Notes: generated by a model from the sequence alone, not told the origin. Counted from the first letter of the stretch, positions 1 to 11,680 are shown. The stretch: DNA of 64,000 nucleotides from Diaporthe sp. PMI_573 (GCA_021399435.1 JAJTUP010000014.1:1-64000); one strand, 5' to 3'. Numbers and translations are program-made.

Positions 1-2350
1 TGTCAGACCACCAGAAGGGACAGACGAAAACCAGAGGGCAATCTAGAAGTTCCTCGATAACTTCTTGAACAGTCCTAAAACCCCACGCGCACCCTGTGCT
101 CGTTGGCTAGTTAGAGCTTCCTCACTTACCAAAGCCTTTCCTAGTGCTGACACACTTTACAATTTCGACTTCAATCCTTATTTCACATAAGGGAAATGGC
201 GGCTAGGTGAGGATCTTTGTACAATGCAAGGAGGATGGTATCCTACACCGTCTACAAATGGGAAAGGAGAAGCAAAATACGGGGGCAGTCTTGGACCAAG
301 GCATGGAGGCTGGGAGGAAGAGTACGTACTGTGGAGTTCTAGGCCGCAGGTCTAAGAGGGACCGTGCTAACCACACTGTCCAAGAACTCTTCGGGAGCAT
401 GTGAAAGCTCCGATGACTCATGGGAATTTTAACTGCATTTCCCGGAAATTCCACATCATCCAGCTGTTGCTATTCGAACCATAAGTCGACAAAAACCATA
501 GCACGAGTCTTCCCACAAGCATCAGAGATGCCTTTCAAGTAAGCACTTAAAAGACTCCCCAGAATGTCAAAGGAGCAAAACAAAAACCCTAACAGTGTCT
601 CCGGAGCCTCTGCACCAAACCTTTCCGTTGGCCAAGAGGCTGTTCACAACAGGAGGTACGGACAGTAATCCCAGGCCGGGATATCGACCGCGCAACGCTC
701 TAGCGGATATTGGACAAGAAATTTGGACAGAATTACCGCGTATCTTTGGATTACAACCAATTCACAGTCATTGCCCCTGAAGCGATTTACAAAGCGGACT
801 ATTGTGAAACGCTGAGTCCGGCAATGAATTAAACCTAGATCCAGTCTCCCGCCATTTACACCCGGTTGTTCCTTCGTCGGTATTGCTGGTCTGGCAGTAG
901 TATTGGGTTGTCGACGTACAAGCTCCATCACGAGCGGAAACTGCTCGGCAGACCATTTACACCACATGTCTTCAAAAGAGGATATGCTCTGCTCAATGCC
1001 GCCCTCTACGCAGATTTCGGCCCCTGTGTTTGAGCGCAATGTCGAGCACAACGCAGAGTTTTGGTGCTCATTTATTGTCGAAGCCTTGAGTTTGAGATAA
1101 ACCGCCTCTAAATTGGCAAAGTTTGAGCTGAGCCGTTGGACCTGCGCCTCGCTGCTGACGAAGCCATAAACGATAACGGAAGCGGGGAGGATGATGGTGA
1201 TGGCCGGCGCTAGAAGAATTCGCACCGATCGTCTCGTTGACCATATTTGGGTCTCGGGAGAGGTCGCGCTCACCGAAATTTGTGCGAAAAGTTGACGCAA
1301 GCATATTACTCGTTTCGGTCCTGGTAAGAGACGTACTTGCCAAATGTGGCAGCGAAACTCCCTGACGCTAATGCGACGTGCTGACAGAGACCCACCTTCT
1401 GGGCCAACCATTTTCTGTTTACCTTATCGATGTTATGAACCAACACGCATGGCACCCAGGGGACCCGTTCAGGTGACCCCGACAGCCCGGGCAGAATGCC
1501 ACGACGCAGGCCCCACGGCACTAGGGTGCGGAGTCACGGGACACGCCCAGCCAAGGGTTAGGGTTCCGTCCCAGACAAGCTTACACAGGGATCACGACTG
1601 CTCACCGAGCCTCAGTGAGCACCAGTGAGCCCAGACGAGCCAGACTGAAGAGACGGACATATAAGGACACGATCATTACCACAGTAGATAGCTTTCATAG
1701 AACAGACTGTTCAGTCGTCAATCTAAGTATTCAGTCCAACACCTGAATAGCCTCACAGCTAGTGATCATTACCTCGACAAGAGTTGTTGCACAGTAAGAC
1801 CACGATACGCCGTATTGCTAACATAAACCCTACAGGCCACTACTAGACCCTACAAAGGTTTGGTGTGATCATTACAATCGAGCCAATGGACGAAACGGAC
1901 AAATTCTCACGCTGATGATTTCACAACGGCTCATCCCCTCTTGCCAGGTTTCTCTTCTCCCATTTCCTCAGCCGCGTGCACATAGTAGCAATTCCACATC
2001 GTCCCTACCGAATTCCCTTTCCCCGCCCGACGCAAGGCTCATCAAGAGTCATAAAGGGACATCATGAGCGAGCTACCTACAGCCCCGGCCCACCCGTTTC
2101 CGAGGGTGGCGGAACACCACACCGCGGAGGACAATCATCCCTATACGAAAGGGATGGAAAAGGAGGAGTTCAGCACCCCCTTGATGTCTTCATGCGGACT
2201 AATTCCTGCTTAGGTCGGAGACTGCATGATTACGCAGTAATTAGCAACACATCAACATATCCTTACTACCAAGTCTTTCGAAGAGGCAAGGGAGGTACAC
2301 CAAACCGCCTCCTTATATAAATCTCAGGCCACAGCATCTATAATACAACT
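1..2350. other. Left-edge region with no supportable gene
   Basis: Open frames here, including a 255-codon frame on the minus strand at 644-1411 with one hydrophobic stretch (about residues 68-85), have no family signature I recognise and overlap other open frames on both strands. Around 1560-1880 the DNA resembles the LTR-like segment near 22.8-23.0 kb (shared TATA-like box and downstream words), so part of this region is probably an old LTR. Base composition is moderate and not strongly RIP-mutated. The minus-strand frame could be an exon of a membrane protein, but nothing proves it. Confidence 0.35.
1580..1880. repeat. LTR-like repeat, less mutated copy of the 22.8-kb segment
   Basis: Words shared in the same order with 22800-22990 include a purine-rich stretch followed by a TATAAGGA box, then CATTAC, then TCAATCTAAGTATT and a CTGAATAGC word. 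The copy at 22.8 kb carries many C-to-T and G-to-A changes relative to this one, as expected for RIP. Boundaries and target duplications were not found. Confidence 0.4.
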
Positions 2351-2352
2351 AC

Positions 2353-2770
2353 CATGCCAGCTAGGAAGGCCGGAGAGCCGAGCACTCCTGGAAGACTTTG
2401 CGAAGCAAGGATTCAGAGCCTATCAAGTCTGAACCCCTAACGCGATCCATTTAGCTGATACTGTCCGTGTCAACATATATCACGCCTTCGCCTACAACGT
2501 CCAGACTCTCGGTTTCGACGACGCCTGGCTTACAAACGACGCTATATCACCTTTCAACAAGCACGGACACCAACGGGTTCTCAGCCAGAGCTCCTCGAAT
2601 TATCCTACGACCCTACGCCCAACTCTCTTACAAGGGTCAGTAGAGCACCATCCTTGGATCGACCTATTTCCCTGTCCCCGTATGCGTAGCAACTTCCTAG
2701 GAGCTGTTGTCGTACACGGTGAAGATGCAGTCGACGAGGACGCTCTTTGTTATGATATTGTGGATGCTTT
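2353..2770 (+). pseudogene. Truncated bZIP/DUF3425 gene fragment
   Basis: Reading the plus strand from about 2455 gives a protein that aligns with the minus-strand gene at 3960-4912. It shares the DUF3425 landmarks: an N-terminal helix with an HAFAYN-like segment, an ISPF box, then HHPWIDLFP with a following PRMR, and DEDALCYDIVD. DUF3425 is the C-terminal domain of a fungal bZIP-type transcription-factor family (family knowledge). The homology stops near 2770, where AT-rich DNA begins. The upstream bZIP basic region is not recognisable, so this is a broken copy. It lies head to head with its paralog, about 1.2 kb away. Confidence 0.6.
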
Positions 2771-3950
2771 TTGCTAGCAGCAGCTTCAATAATTTAGATA
2801 GGCTAAATTTGGATTATTCTTTTCTGTACCTCCTTCTATATCGAGGATATTCTGGCACTAGGTCTGATCTCGAGATCTTAATTAACTTAAACATAAAACT
2901 CCCCATCCCCATGTTTACCATCATACGAATACAATGATTGGTAGTATTGCCTCCACCTCCAAGAAGCTGCCGATGCGTTCCTGCGAGGGTATTATTCGAG
3001 CCTATGCTGAGCATCAATATCACTCGGGATAGCCGCCACGTCTTCGCGATTGGGTGTTCTTAGTCTGTTTTCTTGAGCGGCATGATGTTCCTCGTGTTTT
3101 ATTGGCTAGGCGTCTGATTCCACGCAACAACCGGCAGTCCACGTTCACTATGGACATTCTATACTCTTGGTGAGAAAGGTCTCTCTGGGGTTCTCGACCG
3201 GGGTGCCTTGGAATAGCTCTGGTGATTCCTACCACCGCTATCCCTCACCCGGGACTATCACATTTAGGGATAAAAGTTTGTTACTTCCATCCACCAACCA
3301 GGGTTATTCTCGGCATAGCTCTCGTGAGCTTCTGAGATATCTTCGGAACTAGCCTTCCGTACCATAGATATTTGTCAACTATAGTCCTTAACAAGAAACC
3401 CTTCCTGTACAGAACTACATGGTCCAAGGTCAGCCCGACATGTCCTCTTGTTCCTTTGACGATCGGCAGTACATAGAGCCCGTAGGACGAAAATAAAGAA
3501 AGTAAAGTCAGCTCAAGGAACATCCGAACCATTTAATCTTCAAAAGCAATATCACGGCCTCTTAACTTTTGTAGCCAGAGTGACCTTAGCTGATTGGAAG
3601 ACAAAACTTTTACCCTTGACCGAGCGCTTTATTTGGGAGCGAGACAATGCTCTTCGATATCAGTGGACTGGAATCTCTCTCCTCATGGGTGGCGGCCTTT
3701 CTTAGATGCAACGTTATAATCCCGATCAAGACAACTTCCCATCTTCCTTATGCCGATATGTGCGGCTAGGGACTCACACCGATGGGCTCGCTTCTGCCGT
3801 CCAATTTTAACATGATACTGTCCCCATCATCCCTCAAAGAGCATTTGCATAGCCGGCTTGGTTTACCGAACAGCGTATAGGCTTAAAAGACTAGCTAGCG
3901 TGTCCAGTAATTGCGGCCAATGTGATTATTGACCAATCTTTTGCTCTATG
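2771..3950. other. Unassigned DNA between two DUF3425 copies
   Basis: Short frames on both strands are interrupted. A plus-strand reading at about 3560-3960 is protein-like (tryptophan-rich, with several in-frame TAG/TAA codons) but matches no family I know. It probably represents a decayed insertion between the two bZIP copies. Confidence 0.3.
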
Positions 3951-3959
3951 GCATGGCGG

Positions 3960-4912
3960 TCAAGGCACACCCGTTATATAAAAGCTATCTTGCCCCATAG
4001 GCAGTTGTACAAGCAAGGGCTTCTCTCCTCTTTTCTGACGCCAGTTGTTTGTCGCCTCCAACATTTCGCTGCAGCCTTCCAACAGCCATCCCCATTTCCG
4101 TATGAATTTCTCAGTCACCTCCCATGCCCGCGGGTCCCATGCATCTCCCCAAATAATGAGGGATGCCTTCTCTGACAGACCGCTGTCATCCACATCCACC
4201 AAATCGTAGCATAGCTCATCTTCGTCGATTGCTTCCAATCTCGAAATTGCCTTAAGAACATTGTCTCGCATTCGCGGCAAGGGAAACAGGTCGATCCAAG
4301 GATGGTGAGCCACAGCTTTCTGTAGTTCTGTCGGACGAAGGGTGTCGGGGCAACAAAGAAACGACACTGGAGTTGCTGCTGTGACAACGGGTGCCCAATC
4401 AGGACCTTGCTGGCAGAATGGCGAAATAGCTTCATATACCATCCACTCTTTAGACACACCTAAGCTTGTAGCATTGCGAGCCAGTGCGTGAAAAACATTA
4501 AGGCTGAGAACTGTCGGAAGGCGGCGGAGGCAAGGAGTGCCCTTGACGTACTCGGCGTACGCTTCTGCTTCAGAGCGTTGGATCATGCTCATACTCTCTG
4601 CACTGCCCAAGCGGCAAAGTTGCCGAGCGGATGATCGATCAATTTGTTTATCTTCTGTGTTTTCGATGCATGTACCTGGCGAACTCTCGGGAGATTCTGA
4701 TAAAGCCAGACGAAGACTTAGCTGCGCCCTCCTTCTTTCTGCAAGCCGATAGACAGATATATTAGTCACGGGAGCTCTATACGGGACGAGTAGCCGGTTG
4801 ACTGACGATAGGCCCTTTAGTTGAGACGGTTCTGCTGTTTCCTCCTCGCGGTGGTGTCTGTCACGCCTGTCCAATCATCTTCCCTGTGGCGTACTTCCAG
4901 CTGACCAGCCAT
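3960..4912 (-). pseudogene. bZIP/DUF3425 transcription factor with premature stop
   Basis: The C-terminal exon contains a complete DUF3425 domain: HHPWIDLFP, the RMRDN and DEDELCYDLVD boxes, LIIWGDAWD, WEVTEKFIRKW, and a final ATNNWRQKRGE. The family normally has an N-terminal bZIP basic region. Upstream, from ATG 4912, the frame reads MAGQLEV... then RRKQQNRLN, a TAA stop (4817-4819), and RAYR. A CAA glutamine codon is expected at that position in the basic region, so the stop is a single CpA-to-TpA change. An intron of about 55 nt with a GTCAGT donor would join this to the RRRAQ segment of the next exon. Nuclear DNA-binding regulator if intact; the stop in the DNA-binding helix makes it a likely pseudogene. 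Confidence 0.7.
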
Positions 4913-5179
4913 CGGCTGCAGCGTGATGTCAAGGCTATACTCTTTGACTAGATCTATGTCCTGGAGTCGTGGGAGAATTTGTATGAAGTGGATGTATGAA
5001 CGCTGGGCTGGGGGAGTGAGCGACTGGTGGCATGCATTCGCCAACAAAAATTAAGATACCGCGACCCCATTCGGCCCACCCCCTGATTCGGCCGACCCAA
5101 ATCGCCCACCCGCCACAACTACCCTTCGACTTTATCGTCGCTATCACTCTTGTCAGAACCGACGACAATATATATAATA

Positions 5180-7330
5180 TATAATCTATCTTACTAAGCC
5201 CGGTTTAGACTTTGTAAAGCTAAAGACAGGCTTCTTTTTCTTCTCTAGATAGATATATCTTTTAAGCTAAGCTTTTAATATAATGTTATAACCTATAATA
5301 TCTTAAGATTAGCCAAAAGTTGTTTAACTCTTAGATCTCTACTATCTGTCTGTAAAAGATAGCGAGTATAAAATACTGTTACTATAGCTTCTTTATATCT
5401 ATAGCTATATTAAGCATTATTACTAATATAGAAAATAATAAATTACTGTTAACTATTAAAAACGGGCAACCGGACAACCAAGCTGCCTGTTCTACAGACC
5501 ACCCCCTCCCTCCCTCCGACTAGAAGGAAAGGGGTGCATCTGCGCGAAGAAAGAGAATCCTGTTACTAGGTGCCTAGGAGGCAAAAAGGGATCGGATTCC
5601 AGACACGGGTATACAGATACAGATAAGATAATAAGATGATTGAGTTGTTCTTCTAAGCTACGGAAGAGGGGAAGAGCAAAGACCTGTTTTATGTTGGGCT
5701 AGAGGGACAAAGAGCTAAGCGGGGTAAAAGCTAAATAGAGCCAAGCAGGGCCAAAGAGCTAAATAGAGCCACCGAGCCAAACAATGCCGAAAAGCTAAAT
5801 AAGGCCGAAGAGCCAAATGAGGCCGAAGAGCCAAATGAGGCCGAAGAGCCAAATAAGGCCGAAGAGCCAAATGAGGCCGAAGAGCCAAATGAGTAAAACA
5901 CTATGCCCGACAACACTATTATCTTAAATAAAAAGTATAGTTTTATATTAATATATTTTAATGAAATATCTTTATAAATTGCCTTATATATACTTTAAGT
6001 AGTATAGGCAAATCTTGGCTATATAGTAGTATGGCTAGTCTTAAGATTAAAGCTGCCTATATAGTACCTTAGAACCACTAATATATTTATCTATATAATA
6101 ATAAGATAAGGATTACTAATATTAATAAGCCTATAAAAATAAAGTAGGTCTAGCTATAGATATAAACATTTTTAAATAGTTTGCTTATACTTAATTATTT
6201 ATACAAATATTTTAATACCTGACTTATCTCTATCTACCCTAATATATAATATATCTAAGCCTTTACCGACTATAATATTTTAATTAAACTCTATAGCTAG
6301 CCAATATACCTGCTGGAATATATCGACCTAAAAGCCTTATAATATTACTAGAATATATATTATTTTAAAAATATACTATTAAGCTAGCTGGCACAGAAGC
6401 CTAAGTAGTTAGTAATAGTAAAATTAATACTAATATCTTAAATCTCTGCTACTAATAATATAGGTTAAAGCAGCAGCTAGTTAATTGATAAACCTAGCTA
6501 ATAAATATTATTACTGCCACTACCACTATAGATTTTAAACATATATATAGATTTGTCTACCAACCTACCAATATATATAAAGCAAGCCTTTAACCTATAG
6601 ATTCTAGACCTAATCGGCGGCTTATTGTAAGACTTAAAACTATAACCGTACTACCCTCTTTGCATAAGCTCTAAAATATATAAGCATACTACCTGCTGTC
6701 TCTGCCATCTGTTAAGCCGGCTCTAAAAAAAGGCCATACATTATTGTAGCTCGGAAATAATATAGTCGACAACCTAGCCAAAGTTAAAGTATTAATATAA
6801 AAGGGCTAAATTTTACGTCCTATAGATTAAGATAACTTGTTATTTAAAACAGTATAGTATATACTTGGGCAAAAACAAAAGTAATGTACGGGTAAGTGCC
6901 AGCTATAATAATATAGTAATAAAGTTATTAAGAATGTAGCTAAGGCTAAGGGGTTTATAAAATAAGGCTGGCTGCTTAAACCTATCAACCAAGAGAATAA
7001 CAAGAATAATAAGTATAATTATAAGCAAGATAATAAGAAGCTGAGTAGTATAGATAGTATCTATAATATATAAAATCACAGCCGGTATTTAGAGGAGGGG
7101 TATATATAATGGGGGGCATTAGTAGATGTGGCAGCCTCCTGTCGTTAGGCCTAGAAATAAAGCCATCTCGATAAATGTAAGTAATTAATAAGAAACTGGC
7201 TTACATCTAGATAAGAGTAGATTATATATAGAGTAATAGTGTGTAATCTTAGTATAAGTTTAGCAATATCTCCTAGACCTATTTAACATATTTAATGAAA
7301 CCGGATATTCGCATACCCTAAATTAGAGGC
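5180..7330. other. AT-rich RIP-degraded block
   Basis: Very AT-rich sequence dominated by TA dinucleotides, with no frame over about 60 codons apart from a minisatellite artefact. From 6000 to 7250 the plus strand still shows protein-like periods interrupted by many TAG/TAA codons, consistent with a RIP-mutated transposon of unknown type. The base composition changes abruptly to GC-rich at about 7310. Confidence 0.6.
5740..5893. repeat. 18-bp minisatellite
   Basis: The unit gccgaagagccaaatgag is repeated head to tail about six times at 5786-5893, with degenerate units extending left to about 5740. The unit is a multiple of three, so the minus strand stays open and reads as a Phe-Gly-Ser-Ser-Ala repeat, but there is no flanking gene and I treat it as a non-coding minisatellite. 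Confidence 0.85.
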
Positions 7331-7343
7331 CCACCCTTGCACC

Positions 7344-8395
7344 ATGAAACAACTGACAGTGGCCGGACGGACCGGCTCCGCGCAGCCTCCGGGAATGCGC
7401 GGCGCCGACAGCCCATCAGACACCACCGGGCCCGAACGCACACGCGACGGAGGGGCCGAGGTGGGGACGCCCCACGAGACGCGACGCGTAGGATGCTTCC
7501 CCCCCCCCGCCCACACTTGTGCTAACCGCTGCCTTCGCATGCAGGCCGAAGACGAATTGCAACCCCGCCATCAGACATGGAGGGTCCGCGGCGTGCCGAC
7601 CGACTTCGACGCGGCGAAGCTGGCCGACGTTCTGCGGCGACACGCAGATCTACAACCCCTGCGCAACGATGCAACGAACGATGGAGGCGACGGCATCGGC
7701 AACGGCGTTCGGGTCCACACCTTGGCACCGGACCTCCGCCATAATCAGGTCGCGACGGTCCGCTTCAATCATCTGCCAGCCAAGCTGTGCGGGCTACCAC
7801 GCGGCGACCAGCTAACCATCGACGCCCATACGCAGGGGCCAGCCCCCGCTCCAACCGCCCGACTCGCCATCGATCAACACTTCTACGGGATTACCGTCCT
7901 TTTCTCCCCTTCAACCAGCAACTACAATGTGGACGTGCTAGCAGTCCCTGGCCTGGGCGGCCATCCGTACGGCTCGTTTGTCCACAAACGCGACGGCCAT
8001 ATGTGGCTGAGCGACAGCCTTTCTCAAGATATGCCCGCTGCCCGCGTCATGATTTACGGATACGAGAGCGGAGCAAGACCAAGCTCGGGGCTGACCATCC
8101 CGACACGCTGACGAGCATGGCCAACCTCGCAGCAACGTACTGGGAACAAGGTAGGCTGGACGAGGCTAAAAAGCTAGAGGTAGAAGTGATAGAGATTCAA
8201 AAGAAGAAACTCGGGTTGTACCATCCCTCTACTCTACGCATCATGGCCAACCTTGCCTTTACTTGGAGAAGTCAAGGTCGGCATGCAGATGCCTTGGCCC
8301 TGATGGAGAGCTGTACGCAGGCGTGCCAGCGAGTTCTTGGGGAGAAGTACCCCGACACCATATCTTCTGTGTCTACTATAGAAAGCTGGAGGTAG
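7344..8395 (+). pseudogene. NLR-type gene: hydrolase domain fused out of frame to TPRs
   Basis: The first frame (7344-8111) ends in a recognisable PGAP1-like alpha/beta-hydrolase N-terminal module of fungal NLR (STAND) proteins: FYGIT, LFSP, then VDVLAVPGLGGHPYGSF, HMWLSDSL, ARVMIYGYES. At about 8070 the reading jumps into another frame (to 8395) encoding two kinesin-light-chain-type tetratricopeptide repeats (LGADHPDTLTSMANLAATYW, LGLYHPSTLRIMANLAFTW) and a family-like C-terminus. In intact genes an NB-ARC or NACHT ATPase sits between these parts; here it is missing. The junction lies in matching GGAGCAAGACCAAGCTCGG sequence and shifts frame. The first 60 residues are Pro/Arg-rich, so the true start may follow an intron ending near 7542. 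Inferred role if intact: heterokaryon incompatibility or innate-immunity sensor. Confidence 0.7.
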
Positions 8396-8504
8396 AATCT
8401 AACCATTTCCTCTGCTAATCGTGAATACGCAGTATCTGCGAGTCTGAAATGCTCTTGATTCATTTGCAGTTGCTGAGTACTGAGCATGCCTGATTAAGTC
8501 CCTC

Positions 8505-8640
8505 CAGACACTCCGAGCAGTGTAAGACGCACAGTGTAAGCACCGAAAGCGGAAACGGTCCGTGCGGAGAATCTCTCCAGGTGCTCGAAGGAGGGGAAGG
8601 CCATTTCGCTAGCCTCTGTACCGACTGGTGGTCGACTATA
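8505..8640. repeat. Left arm of inverted repeat downstream of NLR remnant
   Basis: The sequence from the CCTCCAGACACTCCGAGCAG segment through GTGTAAGCACCGAAAGCGGA and ATTTCGCTAGCCTC reappears reverse-complemented at about 11685-11800. The homology continues inward through the 3' end of the TPR coding part (8200-8400 versus 11860-12060). The right arm shows C/T transitions relative to the left. Confidence 0.8.
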
Positions 8641-8739
8641 AAATCGCGTCTGGCAGACCCACCAAAGAGTCCCAAAATAGGGTCCATTGCCTTTTTATCT
8701 CCACAAGATCCGATAGCATTGCAGCACCTGAGAACATCA

Positions 8740-8812
8740 CAACCACCAACTCGACCGCATCGCAACCACCGCCCGACAGCATCGCAACCACCACCCGACA
8801 GCATCGCTATCT
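8740..8812. repeat. Short tandem repeat, about 22 bp x 3
   Basis: The unit agcatcgcaaccaccgcccg recurs three times with small changes. It lies in the non-coding stretch between the NLR remnant and the phosphotransferase gene. The rest of 8640-9230 holds no recognisable gene. Confidence 0.55.
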
Positions 8813-9231
8813 CTCTCTCGATACGGCGAGCCCTGGGGAGCCAGTTGTTGAGACCGCGGGGAAACCGCTAGGGCCTGTAAAGACAGGAGAGGGCAGATAC
8901 GGCCAGACTATTACTTGCGTTGCAAGGAGGTACCGGACTTTGGGGCCCTATCAATGAGTCCGCAGAGCCAGAGCTTGTCCAACCCCCCTCTCCAGGCGGC
9001 TCTTCCGACCTCTCGTCTGCCTTAAGCTCTCCGCCAGATACACGCGCCCTTGCATTGACAAGAACGGCGGAATTTTACTCCGTATACCGGGTGACATTAC
9101 ATGTCATGGACTTTCAACGGCTGAAGTGTCTTCTGCCTTACGTCAAAAGACATCTTCCATGCCGCCAAAAGAGTTAGCTTTAGAACAAGCACTTCCTACT
9201 CTACTCACATACCCATATCATCTGGACAGTT

Positions 9232-10107
9232 ATGTCTCCGCCTTCCCCTGATGTTGTCCAAGCTTTCGGGCTAGAGGGCGTTCCCGAACCTCTCGGTGGG
9301 GGCCGAGGTCTCTGCTACACTGTTGGCGACATTGTCTTCAAGCCGTCCGAGGACGACAACGAAGCCAAGTGGATTGCAGAGTTGGTGACTCGCCTCCTGC
9401 AACGATCGCCTACGTCATACCGCCTGGCGCGACCCCTCGCAATTGCTTCTCAACCTGGAGTCTTTGTCTATCGGGGCTGGACCGCCGCCTCGTTCATGAC
9501 GGGGACGCCAGAGGCGAGTTACGAGGAAAAACTCCGGACGAGTCGTGCCTTCCACGCCGATCTAAATAGCGTCGTCGAGAACAAGCCCACCGAGTTAGCA
9601 AGGACGCCGAACCGGTGGAATGAGGCTGACCTCGTCACCTGGGGCGAGAAACGGCTTGACGAGGTTGACTGCGTTAACGAGCAAATACTGGCCCATTTCC
9701 AACCCTTATTGGACCGGCTTGGACGGGCCCAACAGCCCCTCCCGGCCGGAGTGGATTTCCAGCTGATTCACGGCGACCTGAATGGGAACGTGCTGTTCGA
9801 CAGGGACGCGGGAGCGCCGCCTGCCATCATCGATCTCACCTTCTACTGGCGACCTGCCGAGTACGCAGCTGCCATCATCGTTGCCGATGGTTTATCTTGG
9901 GACGGCCAAGGATCAGGGCTAGTCGAGTTGTATGGTACGGACGAGATGCGGCTGCAATTGCTGGTCAGGGCAATGTACTGGCGCTGCTTGACATTTTCTA
10001 TCGATACGGACATGGAATGGGTGCAGAGACACCTTCCTAATGCTGACTACGCAAGGGCGGTAGGAGTTGTGTGCAGCTTTCCGGACAGACCTCAGCAGTG
10101 TGAGTAG
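9232..10107 (+). CDS. APH-fold phosphotransferase-like protein, 291 aa
   Basis: Single uninterrupted ATG-started frame with no need for introns. It shows the aminoglycoside/choline kinase-like fold signature: a glycine-rich loop LGGGRGLCY (residues 21-29), VFKP with the nucleotide-binding lysine (37), the catalytic loop HGDLNGNVLF (180-189, catalytic Asp182) and the metal-binding IIDL (Asp201). The HGDxxGNVLF form and the AFGL...LGGG...GD...KP opening resemble the actinobacterial family TIGR02569 more than classical fungal APH proteins (recalled, not searched). Substrate unknown. It is the only intact gene in the left 32 kb, in GC-richer DNA between inverted NLR remnants, which fits acquisition or retention as cargo; horizontal transfer is only a hypothesis. 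Confidence 0.75.
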   Translation: MSPPSPDVVQAFGLEGVPEPLGGGRGLCYTVGDIVFKPSEDDNEAKWIAELVTRLLQRSPTSYRLARPLAIASQPGVFVYRGWTAASFMTGTPEASYEEKLRTSRAFHADLNSVVENKPTELARTPNRWNEADLVTWGEKRLDEVDCVNEQILAHFQPLLDRLGRAQQPLPAGVDFQLIHGDLNGNVLFDRDAGAPPAIIDLTFYWRPAEYAAAIIVADGLSWDGQGSGLVELYGTDEMRLQLLVRAMYWRCLTFSIDTDMEWVQRHLPNADYARAVGVVCSFPDRPQQCE

Positions 10108-10109
10108 GT

Positions 10110-11680
10110 CCTGACGGACGTGCCAGGACTGAGGCGGCTAGGAATTATGTTTGCGCAATGGGTGATCGGGTCCCGCGCATCCGGTTCACGTGTAAGCGCG
10201 ACCGCTCTTTCATTCGTTAGGGCGGAAGGCGCTTAAGGGACCTACAGTAGTAGCCTCTCACACACGAAGTTTATGCTCTCTTTAGCGTTTTCCGACCAAT
10301 TGGTTTTCGATGGCGGCTCTACTTGCTGCCCTCTTGCGGCCTGGAGGTCATGAGCACGGCCCAAAGACCAAAGACCTAGAATCGGTGCCGAGGAGGGCAA
10401 CCTAAATCAGGGGACAAATTCCGTGGAATCCGCTGCTCGGATCAGCTCTCTTCTGAGCCTTCTTCTGCGTATTGTGATCTTGGGAAACCTGCGACCGCGA
10501 CTGCCAGCGGCGCGCCCGTCCCCTGGTGGCCCGTGGTGTCCCACCCGCCAGCCTCGAGCAGCAGGGCCTCGAGGTCGGGCGGCGCCGTGGCAAGCGCGGC
10601 GAGCAGCGTGGCCCAGTCGACCTCGTAATCTGGTGCGAAGTAGGTGGTGCGGGTCAGCGCCGTTGAGGCGCATCAGCGTCGGGATCAGGGCCGCGCGCGT
10701 ACGGCGCCGCAGGTTGCGCTGCTCCGGCCCGCCAAGGCACAGGTGTGCGTGGTTCAGGTCCTCTAGCTGCCGCCGCGACCGGAAGGTTGCACCTAGGTAA
10801 GATATTTATTCTCATTGTTGTTAAGTTCCGTAAAGTCAACCTGCAGATTAGATATTCGTCCCTGTTTTCGGATGTATTCCTCGGTTCTGGGCTCAGTCCT
10901 CCGGGCCTTGTTCCGGGACGTCCACGTCGCAATTCATGGGAGGCCTCAACAGAACTGAAGTTGAAAGCCACGAAAGCACGTCTCGCGGGTCAAGCAGTGG
11001 GAGTTCCAAGGCTGGTTGCACCGTGGAGCGGGCACGGGCATGGAGAACCTGGGACGCCCGCCTCACTCTAGGAAAGAATGCTTCGACCCCGCCATGTTCA
11101 ACGGCGTCTGTAGTGCGAATCATGCGGCGGCTTCTGCGTCGAACTTACGCATGTTTCTGCTAAGACAAGGCCGGACCCTTCGCCGGCGTCAGACCTAACT
11201 TCAACACGGACGCCCAGCTCTCAGGCTATTCCTCAGCCGCTCGGCGGGCTGATCGGTCAACTTGAAGCTGATATTGGGGCGGTGCCGGCCTGTGTCAAAC
11301 AGTTCAGCTCTGGACTCTGGCTGCTGATGTTGAGGTGAGAGATGATGGCGCAGGCCTGGAGAGCAATGTACTGTAAACATCAACATGGTTCTCCTTTAAC
11401 GGCTCCCCGCGGCTGAGATTGAGCGGGGACAGGCGGCCAAGCAGGCGAGGTGGAGGTATTCGTCGCTGAAAGGAGACCAAGTTGAAATTGTTCGAGTCGC
11501 TGGTTGCTGGAGGCGCAGGTGATGGAGACTCGCAAGGCGAAGTTCATCCTGACACGCTGGTGAAGGGCCAAGGTCCAAGAGATTCCGTGTGTTTCCATGC
11601 GACTCGGTCTTGGTCCTAGTTCTTGGTCTGTTCCTGGTTCTGTACCTGCCTGAACTACTTCTCGGCCGTGCCCGCCACGA
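10110..11680. other. GC-rich intergenic region with a possible decayed minus-strand gene
   Basis: Between about 10420 and 10790 the minus strand encodes protein-like sequence in two successive frames (leucine- and alanine-rich: LEDLNHAHLCLGG, then DYEVDWATLLAALATAPP). This looks like a frameshifted remnant, perhaps of an F-box or LRR type gene, but I cannot assign it. Elsewhere in the interval I see nothing I can support. Confidence 0.3.

Noticed and set aside
5731..5916. 61-codon Phe/Gly/Ser/Ala repeat frame on the minus strand
   Set aside because: It is the translation of the 18-bp minisatellite, without any flanking coding sequence.
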